From: Bugula neritina
Taxonomy: Eukaryota > Bryozoa > Gymnolaemata > Cheilostomatida > Bugulidae
Length of the DNA stretch: 64,000 bases
Direction: 5' to 3'
NCBI GenBank assembly: GCA_964035545.1
Contig: OZ037771.1
Span: forward strand, 620,001 to 684,000
Within the stretch, counting starts at the first letter, position 1. Each line of letters opens with the position of its first letter. Made by a program: the position numbers and the translations under genes. The notes beneath the pieces were generated by a model. It saw only the letters and a program-made list of their open reading frames with translations. It was not told the DNA's origin and did not search any database. Shown here in pieces: positions 36,142 through 48,200 of the stretch.

Positions 36142-37533
36142 TTAGTATCGACCTCTGCTGCGGCTTCTACTTCTGCTGTCCCGGTGACCTCTTGACCTAC
36201 TTCTGCTCCTTGAGCGCCCTCTATATCTATCACGGCTACGACTCCTCGAACGTCTACAAGTATACAACTCTGTGACAGACTGCACTCTGCTAACTATTGC
36301 TAGGACACAAGACATTTCAGCTTCCAATTAACTGGGCTGGTCTACTTGAACCTGATTGGACAAACACTTTCTTACTAGTATTTACAAGTATGTCAGGTAA
36401 AACAGGAAGAGGTTACCTAATGTGATGACACTTTGTTGTGGGAAGATTATCAGACCTGTTGAATTATTCAATACTCGGGTGAGCAGTGTTGTTTGTTGAG
36501 GCATACTTAAAATAATAACTGCTGATTCAGTGAGTGTAAAACAATCTAAGAGGTGAGAGAGCGAGCGTTGAGTAGTTATCATGTGTGTGCATGTCAATTT
36601 TGAACAAAACTAGCCAACATTCTGCGACTGGTGTTGGTTGATTAAATGACTGCTGACTGACAGACATATTGTTTCTCTATCCACCACTGATGAAAGGGGT
36701 GTGAGCATGTGGGGGGTTTCACAAGAGTTGCAGCAGTGTAAGCAGTCAGCCATGTTGAAGGGTAGTTGAAGAATGATGTAATGTTGATCATTCAGTCAAC
36801 TGAAAGACGAAGGAAGACAATTAAATAAATATATATAAACTGTAATCTAACTTTTCTAGAGAACATAAAGTGCAAAGAAACAATTTTGTACAACTGAACA
36901 CCTGAAGGACAAATTAGCAGGCATTACCTTCTTCCCATGCTGCCACCTCCATTTCTACAGTCGTAGGCATAATGTCCTCTCTCCCCACACTTGTAGCACT
37001 CGTCATTAGGGTCAAAAGGTCGTCCACCACCAGGTCTACCTCTATCATATCTGGGGGGTGGACCCCTGCCTCTTCCTCCATATCCATAACCGTCATCCCA
37101 AGGTTTAGTTCTCTTCTTACCAGAGGACGGCTCTACTCTCACTCTACTACCACAGATGGTTCTGCAATGAGCCATGACAAGCATCAGAGCGAGACAACTC
37201 CCTAGAGCCGGTAAGTACTACACCAGAGGCTGACTACTCACTTGCCATCCAGCCCGGCGATTGCATCATCAGCGTCTCGAGAATCTTCAAACTCCACAAA
37301 AGCAAAGCCCGGTGGATTTCTAGCAACCCAAACACTCTTCAGTCTAAAAGTAAAAAGAACATAGACCATGCTATTCATACCCGAAAAAATGACCCAATAA
37401 TTGACATAATAAATATATATCGATATGCACACCGGCCATAGTAGCTGAATTCTCTTTCGATCTCTTTTTCAGTGGCATCAGTTGCTAGGTCTCCAATGTA
37501 TACTTTACAAGATAGGTCAGCACCTCTGGACAT
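36142..37533 (-). CDS. SRSF7: SRSF7/SRSF3-type SR splicing factor with RRM and zinc knuckle
   Basis: Exons: 37533-37433 (ATG 37533-37531), 37343-37242, 37161-36928, 36253-36142 (stop TAA). Phases agree and give 182 residues. Residues 9-80 are an RRM with RNP2 VYIGDL and RNP1 [22 protein letters not shown] and [14 protein letters not shown] are hallmarks of SRSF3/SRSF7. A CCHC knuckle follows ([14 protein letters not shown]), which is found in SRSF7 and not SRSF3. The tail is a short RS/RG domain. SR proteins bind exonic enhancers and recruit U1 and U2AF; SRSF7 also shuttles and promotes mRNA export. A longer in-frame ATG lies 27 bases upstream, but MSR is the conserved start. A strong donor (GTAAGT, plus coordinates 36128-36133) sits 8 bases after the stop and a good acceptor lies at 36022-36023, so a 112-bp 3' UTR intron is likely. 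Confidence 0.93.
36417..36545 (-). other. candidate poison cassette exon in SRSF7 intron 3
   Basis: On the minus strand a strong acceptor CTCTCTCACCTCTTAG ends at 36546. It is followed by possible donors at 36455 (AACAG GTCTGA) and 36416 (TTAG GTAACC). Entered from exon 3 in phase 2, the sequence meets TGA within seven codons. Known biology: SR genes, including SRSF7, autoregulate by including a stop-bearing exon in this same intron. Here it is an inference from position and signals. Confidence 0.4.
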
Positions 37534-39229
37534 CTTGCATGCCTTTTGTTCAATTACCAATACTAGTTATTAGTAGATCTGAAAAATTGTTTCAAACAAG
37601 TCATGTGTGAAAAAATATTACAACCTGAAAGAGTATTAAATTAAACAGAAAATCAACTTCTAATGACTTTTCAATTCTTGGTATAGTTTATAAATGAGCA
37701 TTACGTGGTAGGCTACTCTAGATTTACTGATTAAAACAAAAGCACAAATATGAAATATCAAAATGGTTTCCATAAAAATGATAAAACCTAATTCATTGAC
37801 ATTGATTCAGGCAAATAAATTGCAAAATTCTATGACGATGAAATTGAAAAAATATTGGAAAATAAAAGCTCAAGTGAATTTCAAAAATTTCAGAACAGTG
37901 TCATTGTGATTGTCATTATCACTAATTAGTATTACTATTAGTATCACTACTATTAGTATTATCATCCCAGCCACTGACTCTGAGTAATACTAATACTAAT
38001 AGACTTAGTTTATACTTTATAGCCAATAACTTATAGTTATAACTATAAATCATGGTCACTTACTCTTACTCTTACTGATGGCTTAACTCTATAATTATAA
38101 TACTAATGTCTAATAGTAATAATAGTAGGAACATTCAACCTTATACTTACTCTTATAGTTATTGGTCAGTCTGATTCAACTGTGAAGTTTAAGGCCAACC
38201 CGCCAAGGGCTTAGATTAATAAATTTAGTTAGTTATTGGTAGTAAACTTAAAGCAAAAATATTATTATTTTATATTTATGAAACTGGAGTTATATTGTTT
38301 ATTCGTTATTTGTAATTATTTGTTAAACTACAACTCTAAAAGTAAAAGTTTAGTTAAAATAACAATTATAGTGATAACAACCTCAACCTGAATCAGTTTG
38401 ATTTTATTTACATTATGGCGCAGCATAAGACTCAATAAAATCATTTTTAAAGCAAAATAATATCGATATGAATCGGTTCATAAAATTCAATATAACTATA
38501 CAGTACAATAATGAACAGTTTTTTTTATACATTCAATAAGGAAAACATTAACAATAAAACTCTACCTACCCACCTTGGGCTTGGCCTGCGCCAAAAGTAT
38601 ATCGGCTTGAAAAGATGGAAAAAAGAACTTCCGGCTTGTTACTAGCATAGCTTTTTTTTTAAAAAAATTGATGAATTTTTACTTATTTAAAATTACCAAT
38701 TTACTAAAATAATTTTTAAAATTTTTCAAAAATAATATTACTAAATCTAATTCTTACAAAATTTCAATCACAAAGTACGAAACTAAAGTACTCTAAGTTA
38801 AACTCACAACTGGTGGTAAGAACAAAGGGCTTTTGTATTGCAATGAAGAAAAATAGGGAAGTTACTTCCTACAATTACAACAGCCATAAATGAAAGCCTA
38901 AATGTTGAATTTTGCTATATAGATCTACATCTGTTTCATTGCATTATTTTTCTCCAAGTTTTTGTTTGTAAATGAAGGTAAGAATTTTCATTAACTTAAA
39001 GTTAAACATTCTGGTTCACATTCACATTGTGATTGTGACACTGATTGTCATTGTGATTGTGATTGCCATTGCGATTGTCGTTTACTTTTAGTTTTAATAC
39101 TAAACTAAAAGTGAAAGTTTTAGTGCTGAAGATTTGTTATATAACATTTGTTCCTCTTTTAACTTTGAAAAGGTTTTCAATTTATTTAAGTGGCTGTCAT
39201 TTATAACACTAATACTAATACTTATACTA
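37534..39229. other. intergenic region upstream of the SRSF7-like gene
   Basis: No gene is visible. 37880-38180 and 39000-39225 are cryptically simple DNA built from shuffled AGT, ATC and GTG words (TAGTATTACTATTAGTATCA, TGATTGTGATTGCCATTGCG). 38640-38760 is extremely AT-rich. The 5' UTR and promoter of the SRSF7-like gene should lie just above 37533. Confidence 0.55.
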
Positions 39230-41302
39230 GGGGAAGGTGGGGTAAGTTGGGTCAAGGGGCAAGTTGGGTCAGGCTATTTTCTCAAAATCTGTAATGCTAG
39301 GAAACTGAATAGTTAGGTCAAGAAGTAAAGGCTAAACTAAAATAACTTCCTACTACTACTACAACACTATCAAAAAAGAGGTGAGTGAAATATTAGCTAA
39401 TATCAATATTTTTGCTTCATTTGACATTCTGTTCACCAAAACAGTAGACCAAAACTTTGTCATTAAGCATGATGATAGAGTGCTGATGTTTTGTGTCATG
39501 AATGCTTAAGTAGTTAGCTTATATTTGGTGGATTATAAAACTTTCTAAATTAATTTGTTCATGCAAAAATTACATGTTTTACAAAATTGCTGCCAATGGG
39601 GCAAGTTGGGTCAAAATTTTGGGGCTAGTTGGGTCAGTGGTCAGTCACTAAACATAGTGTTAATGTAAATTTATTGTTGCAGATCGTGATACTGGATAAT
39701 CACTGCTCACATATATCCTTAGAGTCTGTAACTCTTGCTAAAGAATCAGGAGTTGTTTAACCCACCTTGCCACCACATACTTCACACCGATTACAGTCTC
39801 TAGATAGAACTGTTTTCGGTCCAATGAAAACATACTTCAACAAGGCAATGGATAACTTAATGATAACCTATCCGAACAGGAGCATAAAAGTGCAAGACAT
39901 TGGCGCCCTAACAAAGCGAGCATTTGGGCAAAACATGACTGTTGCTAATATAACATCGGGCTTTCGTTCATCTGGCATATTCCTATCAAAAGCAGGCATA
40001 TTTACCGACGCCGACTATGTTCCAATCGATGTTACGGATAAACCTCAAAGAGTGATCAATGAGCAAGATGATCTAATTCAACTTAGCCAAGCTCATCTCG
40101 GCCATCTTTATTCCAGATTCCAATCTACAATCCAAGCACGCCTAGTACTTCTGGTTTATTGGCAGGGGGCTACCTCTCAGGATACTTCTACTTCACTGGT
40201 GGTGGCTACCTCTAAGCAGCCTATTACCCCGCATGATATTCTTCCCTTACCCAAAGCTGCTCTGCACAAAGATGGAGCACCCGGAAGAAAGCGGGTAAAG
40301 ACCGTTATACTGATGGACACACCAGAGAAAGAAAGAATCGAACACGAATGAGCAGATAAGTTGAATAAAGTAAAGGAACGACCTAAGCGTAGGCCTATGG
40401 CTATACAGAAAGAGCCAGAATCCTGCAGTGAAGAAGATGAGCAGAACCATATAGTTCCACTAGAGACAGACAGTGATTCACCATCCGAGGCGAAAGCAGA
40501 AGAACAGGATGTGACAGATGTAGAAGAAGGGGTGTTTGTAGTGGCAAAATACAAAGGAAAACGTTCAACCATAGGCTTTGTTGGAATGGTGGTTGGCAAG
40601 GATGAAGGAGATTGGAGATTGGACTTTTACAAAAAGACTCCACAGGGCACATTCTCTAAGCCATCATAGCCAAACATTTATGCAGTGGAGGCTGAGCAAA
40701 TTGTTAGAGTGCTGGGGGCACCTGTCTCAACTGGAACAACTGTTCTAACTATAGGCTGTGTTAGTTTGGGCAACAAACTAGATGGCATGGGCATTGAGTC
40801 GAGTTAGTTTTCTTGATGCCTTTATTAAATAAAAATAATAGCCCCAAGCAGATTTGGTTTACTTCTTCGTCCATTCCCAGAGTCTAAACTCAAATAATCT
40901 CACTAACTTAAATGATGACTGGGGGCCTATGTTACAAACTTTGTATGTTTTTCTCAAACTAATATGCCGTTAATCATTACTCAGACCTAATGAACATTAA
41001 TAAACTGAATTTATTTCAGTGATATGTTAGATGCCATAGTAATGAAATAGCGACCCAACTTGCCCCATTTGTTTTTGGTGGTGACCCAACTTACCCCTCA
41101 TGCGGGGTAAGTTGGGTCAGAAGAAAGGTTTTACGGTATTATCTGTAGCTGACTAAATGTTGGTGTTGCCTCAAAATAAAATTGGGCTATTGTAGGTAAC
41201 ATGTTAATCTATCTTTATGACAAACAGTTTGATATTTACATGCTTAGATTGGCCACAATATTAAAAAAACCAATTTTTGACCCAACTTACCCCGCCTTCC
41301 CC
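39230..41302. mobile_element. pogo/Tigger-like DNA transposon, decayed, 2073 bp
   Basis: The ends are 26-bp terminal inverted repeats starting GGGGAAGGYGGGGTAAG with one mismatch (39230-39255 and 41277-41302), bounded by TA on each side (39228-39229 and 41303-41304), the target duplication of Tc1/mariner-pogo elements. Eight copies of a 16-bp motif GGGGYAAGTTGGGTCA, one of them CTAG in place of CAAG, lie in the terminal 450 bp: plus strand at 39239, 39256, 39598, 39621 and 41104; minus strand at 41052, 41082 and 41278. They probably bind transposase. The interior holds a broken transposase. Confidence 0.88.
39683..40807 (+). pseudogene. DDE_1 (pogo/Jerky-type) transposase remnant
   Basis: The frame reads ILDNHCSHISLESVTLAKE, then LPPHTSHRLQSLDRTVFGP, then FRSSGIF. 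These match the second-Asp region and downstream part of DDE_1 transposases. A C-terminal segment (VFVVAKYKGKRSTIGFVGMV, then YAVEAEQIVRVL) resembles the tail of Jerky/pogo-type elements. Three in-frame stops interrupt it: TAA 39758-39760, TGA 40349-40351 and TAG 40667-40669. The N-terminal DNA-binding part and first catalytic Asp are absent; only about 450 bp separate the 5' terminal repeat from this frame. The copy cannot encode a full transposase. Confidence 0.85.
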
Positions 41303-41508
41303 TAATAGTAATAGTAATACTAATACTAATAGTAATAGTAATAGCATGTGTAAAACTTAATTGATTTTAATTTCAGATCATTCAACTTTCTCACAAACCT
41401 AAAATTTCTCTGTCTTCACTAAGAAATCTCACTACGCAACTCAACCTACACTCACCCTGGTTTCCGAAAAAGCCTTGCATTGCCAAACCAGATTGTTCAG
41501 CAAGTTTT

Positions 41509-44256
41509 ATGTCTGCTGCACATTTGGAAGGAAGATCTCGCACTGTCTGTGCATTGGGCAAGCAACCTGCTCTTAGCAAGTGTAGCACTGCTCAGGGGCA
41601 GAGTATGAGTTTAATAGAGGAGGGGAAGAGAGCTGCTGCTCATGCTGCTGTTGACAGCGTTGTCAAGGTTGGAAACTTGAGTATAACAGAGTAGAACACA
41701 GTGAAATATGTCACAGAGTTAACGTAAGATCATTAGTGTAGTACACAGCAGGAATTACATGTAGAATTATTGTTGTGAGGTGGTGTGTTGTAGGATAACC
41801 AGAGAATTGGCGTCGGATCTGGCTCAACCATTGTTTATGCTGTTCAGCGGATTTGTGAGTCACCATTTCACTGTTAGTATGATTGTTTTCTAGTTGATGC
41901 TGTGATCCTACAACACACTGCATTGTAGTATTTCATGTGTTGTTATAGCTGAGCGAGTCAAGGAAGAAAATCTGAAGTTAGTCTGTGTTCCAACTTCTTT
42001 CCAAGCAACTCAGCTAATTCAACAACACAACCTGGTTTTAAGTGATCTCAACACTACTCCGCAGGTAAATAGTCTGGGTATTCTATACTCCGCAGGTAAA
42101 TAGTCTGAGTAGTACTTATCCTTGTAGTTGGACATTGCTATAGATTAGTACAAATATTTTATTACACTTGAAGTTAGGCATTGCTATAGATTATTACATA
42201 TTTTCTATCATCCTTGTAGTTAGACATTGCTATAGACGGGGCTGATGAAGTTGATTCTAACCTAGATGCTATTAAAGGTGGAGGTGGCTGTCAGACACAA
42301 GAAAAGGCTGTTGCTGCCGCTGCTGATAGTCTCTATCTAATAGCAGACTTTAGGTACATAATCTAGTTTCCTGTACCACATATCCCAACACTGTACTACT
42401 GAGTCTTAGGTTATGTTGTATTCATTCAGCTCAACACAAGATGTGATATTTGAATTTATATGAATTTTGCAGTCGATCTTTTTATATTATCGATTTTATT
42501 ATAGTCAAGGTGTTGGTATAAATAATATAGTTAATTTAGAACTTATTACTCTAGAATTTTAATGCTGGTATAATTGCTAGGAAAGACTCCAAGAAACTGG
42601 GAGAGAAATGGAAGAGAGGCGTGCCCATAGAGGTGCTGCCGTTCACATATAGGACGGTGCAGAGCAAGATTGAGACGCTGCTGGGTGGGTCAGCTCAGCT
42701 CAGAATGGCAAAGCATAAAGCAGTAGGTGGAATATTGTTAGCTGCGGCTTTTCCTGTTGCTATGCTATAGTATAGTACCTGCTAGCATACTATAGTATAG
42801 TATGCTAGCATACTATAGTATAGTACCTGCTAGTATGCTATAGTATAGTACGTGCTAGCATGCCATAGTATAGTACCTGCTAGCATACTATAGTATAGTA
42901 CGTGCTAGCATGCTATAGTATAGTACCTGCTAGCATACTATAGTATAGTACCTGCTAGCATGCTATAGTATAGTACGTGCTAGCATGCTATAGTATAGTA
43001 CCTGCTAGCATGCCATAGTATAGTACGTGCTAGCATACTATAGTATAGTATGCTAGCATACTATAGTATAGTACCTGCTAGTATGCTATAGTATAGTACG
43101 TGCTAGCATGCCATAGTATAGTACCTGCTAGCATACTATAGTATAGTACGTGCTAGCATGCTATAGTATAGTACCTGCTAGCATACTATAGTATAGTACC
43201 TGCTAGCATGCTATAGTATAGTACGTGCTAGCATGCTATAGTATAGTACCTGCTAGCATGCTATAGTATAGTACCTGCTAGCATGCTATAGTATAGTACC
43301 TGTTATTATACTATATTATAGTAACAGGTGCTATATTTGACTACTTATATACATGTCGCTTGTATTTTAGTATAACCGTTATATAATTTGTTAAGCTACC
43401 GCACTGCTAAAATACACGCTCTGTTAATGTATATCTATATAGTGTGCGAGAGTATCACTGTGTAGTGTGCTAGAGTATCACTGTGTAGTGTGCTAGAGTA
43501 TCACTGTGTAGTGTGCTAGAGTATAACTATATAGTGTGCTAGAGTATCACTGTGTAGTGTGCTAGAGTATAACTATATAGTGTGCTAGAGTATCACTGTA
43601 TAGTGTGCTAGAGTATCACTGTATAGTGTGCTAGAGTATCACTGTGTAGTGTGCTAGAGTATCACTGTGTAGTGTGCTAGAGTATCACTGTGTAGTGTGC
43701 TAGAGTATACCTATGTAGTGTGCTAGAGTATCACTATGTAGTGTGCTAGAGTATACCTATATAGTGTGCTAGAGTATCACTGTGTAGTGTGCTAGAGTAT
43801 CACTATGTAGTGTGCTAGAGTATCACTGTGTAGTGTGCTAGAGTATCACTGTGTAGTGTGCTAGAGTATGGGTTACAGCTGTGTCGTACTACTTAATACA
43901 GGGCCCTGTTATCACTGACAATGGCAACTTCATACTTGACTGGATATTTGATGTGGACGCTGACGATTGGAATGCTGTCAATACTCAGCTCAAGTTGATC
44001 CCTGGTAAGTAAATGTCTCCACTACCTTTGCTCTGATACACACTGTCTAGATCACCTGATACACACTGTCTAGATCACCTGGTACTCTGTCTAGATCACC
44101 TGGTACACTGTCTAGATCACCTGGTACACTGTCTAGATCACCTGATACAATTATTATTTAGGTGTGGTAGAGACGGGGCTATTCTGTGGTATGGCCCGTA
44201 CAGTCTACTTTGGACTTGAAGACGGATCTGTAAAGGTGGTGGAGAGAGATGACTAG
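41509..44256 (+). CDS. RPIA: ribose-5-phosphate isomerase A
   Basis: Exons: 41509-41667, 41794-41854, 41949-42064, 42220-42353, 42581-42722, 43902-44004, 44162-44256 (stop TAG). All phases agree, giving 269 residues. The enzyme interconverts ribose-5-phosphate and ribulose-5-phosphate in the non-oxidative pentose phosphate pathway, in the cytosol. Conserved motifs in order are [15 protein letters not shown] (phosphate loop), [22 protein letters not shown] (catalytic Asp), [12 protein letters not shown] (catalytic Lys and Glu), [25 protein letters not shown] and [11 protein letters not shown]. The alternative ATG at 41605 aligns with the start of the conserved core, so the first 32 residues may be optional. 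The exon 1 donor (GTTGGA) is weak. AATAAA at 44518-44523 is the likely poly(A) signal. Intron 5 is nearly all tandem repeats. Confidence 0.95.
42127..42219 (+). repeat. duplicated acceptor decoys before RPIA exon 4
   Basis: The true junction CCTTGTAG then TTAGACATTGCTATAGA (42212-42236) is preceded by two imperfect copies of itself, at about 42119-42145 (CCTTGTAG TTGGACATTGCTATAGA) and 42168-42195 (CTTGAAG TTAGGCATTGCTATAGA), with about 45-50 bp spacing. The first copy retains a usable acceptor. Confidence 0.85.
42767..43315. repeat. 25-bp palindromic minisatellite with about 248-bp higher-order unit (RPIA intron 5)
   Basis: Units of CTATAGTATAGTACCTGCTA plus GCATG are themselves partly palindromic (CTATAGTATAG, GCTAGC). 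A run of variants beginning TATGCTAGCATACTATAGT at 42801 recurs at 43049, showing a recent duplication of a block of about ten units. Confidence 0.93.
43435..43872. repeat. 23-bp minisatellite, about 19 copies (RPIA intron 5)
   Basis: Units of TAGTGTGCTAGAGTATCACT plus GTG end about 30 bp before the exon 6 acceptor at 43901. Variants CTATATAG and ACCTATG are interspersed. Confidence 0.93.
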
Positions 44257-44820
44257 ATACATTCCGCAATGTGGTTCCTAGGCAACAGATTCCCTTGTTC
44301 AATGAACAGACAACTCTGTATATCAACTAAGACGGGCAGCTAATTATTCTATGGTAGGTATATCAGTTGGGTAATGCACTGTGTTGGTATAATATAGTCA
44401 TAGTATTTGTTGCATTTACTATTACATCAACTTACACTGTTTACAATATTGTCTCAATGGTGCATATTAATGTTATATATTTTTAGACTTGTTTTTGCTA
44501 TTCTTCTAGAAACATGCAATAAAACGTGGCATATATTCTCAGTTCACAGATGCCTTGGTTTCACAGTAGTGCATTGTTCATTCCACGTAGTAATTCTAGT
44601 GTTATAGCTCCATAATAAATTTTAATAAATCTGGTACAAAATTTACAGTAAAATATACAAGTTTTGGAATCTATTGATATGTCCGATTTACATACCTTTG
44701 GCAACTGTAATTGTAAAAAGTTAAAAAATATAATACTTGATATAATTGTAGAAGTGCAGGCAACTGTGAGTTTAAAGTACAACTACTAATGAGCTTTGTC
44801 TGTATCAGCATGAACTAGTA
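44257..44820. other. convergent 3' region between RPIA and CLOCK
   Basis: AT-rich 564 bp without a recognisable gene. AATAAA at 44518-44523 serves RPIA. I did not find a canonical AATAAA for CLOCK on the minus strand here. Confidence 0.5.
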
Positions 44821-44986
44821 TCACATGAATATATTACTTAGATTTGTGTCATCTAGCGTAGAATCTGTGTTGGTTGAATGCAGTGTGCCACCACCTCCCC
44901 CTAAAATGTAGAATATATGTAATGTACCAAAGACTATGTACATGATATATAATGTACCACAGACTATATATATTATATAATATACC

Positions 44987-45044
<58 letters not shown>

Positions 45045-45160
45045 TATATATATATATATACATATATATATATGTTATATAACATACCAGAGACTATATA
45101 TATATATATGTTATATAATATACCAGAGACTATATATATATATATATTATATAATATACC

Positions 45161-45249
<89 letters not shown>

Positions 45250-48200
45250 ACATACCAGAGACTATATATATATTATATAACATACCAGAGACTATATATA
45301 TATATATGTTATATAACATACCAGAGACTATATTTAACTGGTCCATCAACTGATTCAACTCTTGATGCTGCAGGTCAAGAGTTGCTTTGAGTGTTTTGTA
45401 CTTGGCTAATAGCTGTGAGTGTAGCTTCTGTTGTACCGGGTTGAGTTGGGGCGGTGGAGATGGCCTCCCCGTTCTTATTAACTGATTAGCAGCCACCTTT
45501 GACTTCTACAAACACAGAGTAATGGTTACAGGAGCAGATAACTTCTAACATGAGTGTACAGAGTTGATGCAATGTACAAGATCTCTCTTTCCCTCACAGC
45601 TACCCACTGCTCCAGATAATAGTCTGGTAGAGAAGTCTACCATAGAGTAGCTAATAGACTGAGTGCTAGAGATTTACTCACCTGTCTGCCATAATTCTTT
45701 TCTCTGAGGCTATTATTACTCTGTACTAAATTATCAAAAAATAAATCTGTTGTTGATCCAGAGAATGGAATGTCAGTAGAAGGAGCTGCAATACAGGATA
45801 TGACATCAGCATAGTGTACCGCATACAGGATATGACATCAGCATAGTGTACCGTATACAGGATATATCAGCATCGTGTACTGTATACAGGATATGACATC
45901 AGCATAGTGTACCATATACAAGATATATCAGCATCGTGTACCATATACAGGATATGACATGTGGCTGTAGAGCTCTATGTAATATAATATAATATAACAA
46001 GCAAACCTGTGCTGATAGATGAGAAGTTTGTACGTCTTTGTTTCATTGCGGGAGGCTCATGCAACTGCTCTGGGTACCGCCCCTCCTGTTTATATAATTC
46101 TATAGATTGCTTGCTACAATTTAAATACACAAACATTTACTTGATTTCTGCCAATAACCAAGCCAGCTGTTACAACAATCATAAAATGGTGAAGACAAAT
46201 CCAAGTAATAAACAAATGCCAAGACACTGAATATACACTGTGCAAGGTATATATATTGCAAATTAACCGATTTTACCTGTAGGCTATATATACACTGTAT
46301 ATATACACTCAATGAGTTCTACACTAACCTTGGCACTGTATATATACACCCAATGAGTTCTACACTAACCTTGGCACTGTATATATACACTCAATGAGCT
46401 CTGGTTTGCCATTCCAATGGTTGTAACACAAATATAGGTCAGCCTGAAGCCACACCCACCCCTGACCTTTGGTATACATTCGGTGTAAAGGGGTCTTGCA
46501 GCAACCACTGCGTAATACTAAAACAAAGGAGAAAGATTGCCACATCTGAGTTGAGAACACATATAGTTGTCTTTCCTTTGATCTACATTATGTTTCTAGT
46601 CAGCTTGACTATTGAGTGTGAGTCAGTAAGATTATTACACATTATTTCTAGATTCAATGACAAGATAACTCCAAACTGCGAGATAGTTAATAGGAAAGAT
46701 TCACAGTCTAGCATACAGAGGGGAATTAAAACGAATCAGTGTAGTTGGACCCCAAGGGTTCACCAGGGACCCCAAGGGTTCACTAGGGACCCCAAGGGTT
46801 CACCAGGGACCCCAAGGGTTCACCAGGGACCCCAGGGGTTCACCAGGGTTAGCTGTTCAAATAAAAAGTGAAGCTGCACTAAGAGTTTTTATATTTTTAA
46901 AACTGACAGCTCTATCATCAGATGAACTGCAAAAAAATGTGACAGATAGTGTGTGACAGATAGATTGTGACAGATGGAGAGTGACAGTGTGACAGATAGA
47001 TTATGACAGATGGGGAGTGATAGATTGTGTGTGAGAGACAGAGAAACTGTTTTGAAATACAAAGAACAAAACTCTTAATACATCTTCACTTATTTCAAAT
47101 ATTCTTCCCAACCACCAAATAGAGAGAGTACGTATTGATTAGATGCGATACTGACACTTTCTGTGAGCTGAGGCTATATTCTCAAGGTCGTCTGGGTGGT
47201 AGTAGTCATAGCCACTGGTACCAAGAATCTCAAACGGCTGGTGACCCAACACGGGCGCAGATCTACAAACAATAGAACTTTATCCACACCTCAAATGGAC
47301 AACTGATGAGCGTAGTGTGGTGCTGGTTAATAAATTTAATGTTCTGTGCAGATGAAAAGCAACTGTTACAAAATCTTGGGAGCTCATAGCTATTGCAGTG
47401 AGGCTAGCCTTTCTGTTGACATATTAGATACTCCCATGGGCTATTTCATAACATATTATACTATTTGTACATGCAAGTGGATTATATAATCTGTCATTAG
47501 GTTATTTAACAGATGGAACTAAAGTAATTAGCATAACATTACATGAAATGTTGAGAAGATACAATCTATTACAAGTCACAAGTTATGTTATTAGATATTA
47601 CAGTATAGTGTGATACTTTACTCAACTCACTTATTATCTATATGCAGGATTTTCCACTCCAGACTATATTTAGCTTTAAAGGAGTATCCGGGAGGGGCTA
47701 GACATTCGTCTGTCAGGGAGGGGTACTTCAACTGAAATGTGACAATACAACATTCAAGTATACCTGCTGACTTTATACCTGCTGCCTATATACACTCACC
47801 TGTATTATATAGTTATATACTCACCTGTATTATGAAGTTGTAGAGGGAAGATGATGACTCATCGTCAACGCTGTCGGGAACACACAGAATATCTACTGCC
47901 TGAAACTTGCTGCCCGTTTCACTGATTGGGTCATTAGATATGAGAGCCTCAACTAAACAGAGAAATGAGACATACAGACAGACAGACATACAGACAGACA
48001 TATTGGGAGAAAACACTGAACACTGATTAACTTATCATAACTTCACCAGCCAGTAGCTTGTCCGAGTCAGTCTTGGAGGCAGAGAGTAGTTTAGATACTG
48101 TGGACTGATCCGTCAAATAATTGCCTAGTTTAGTTTTCTTCTCCGTGTCCTGTGAGTATAGCAAGCAGTACGTACAGTGTAAGTACACTGCACTTACACT

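Noticed and set aside
44849-45496. 215-codon minus-strand frame through (TA)n
   Set aside because: Only the first part (45505-45322) is exon; the rest is the TA array downstream of the repeated donor.
46551-46871. 106-codon plus-strand frame
   Set aside because: Its tail is the 20-bp repeat and it lies antisense in a CLOCK intron with no recognisable similarity.
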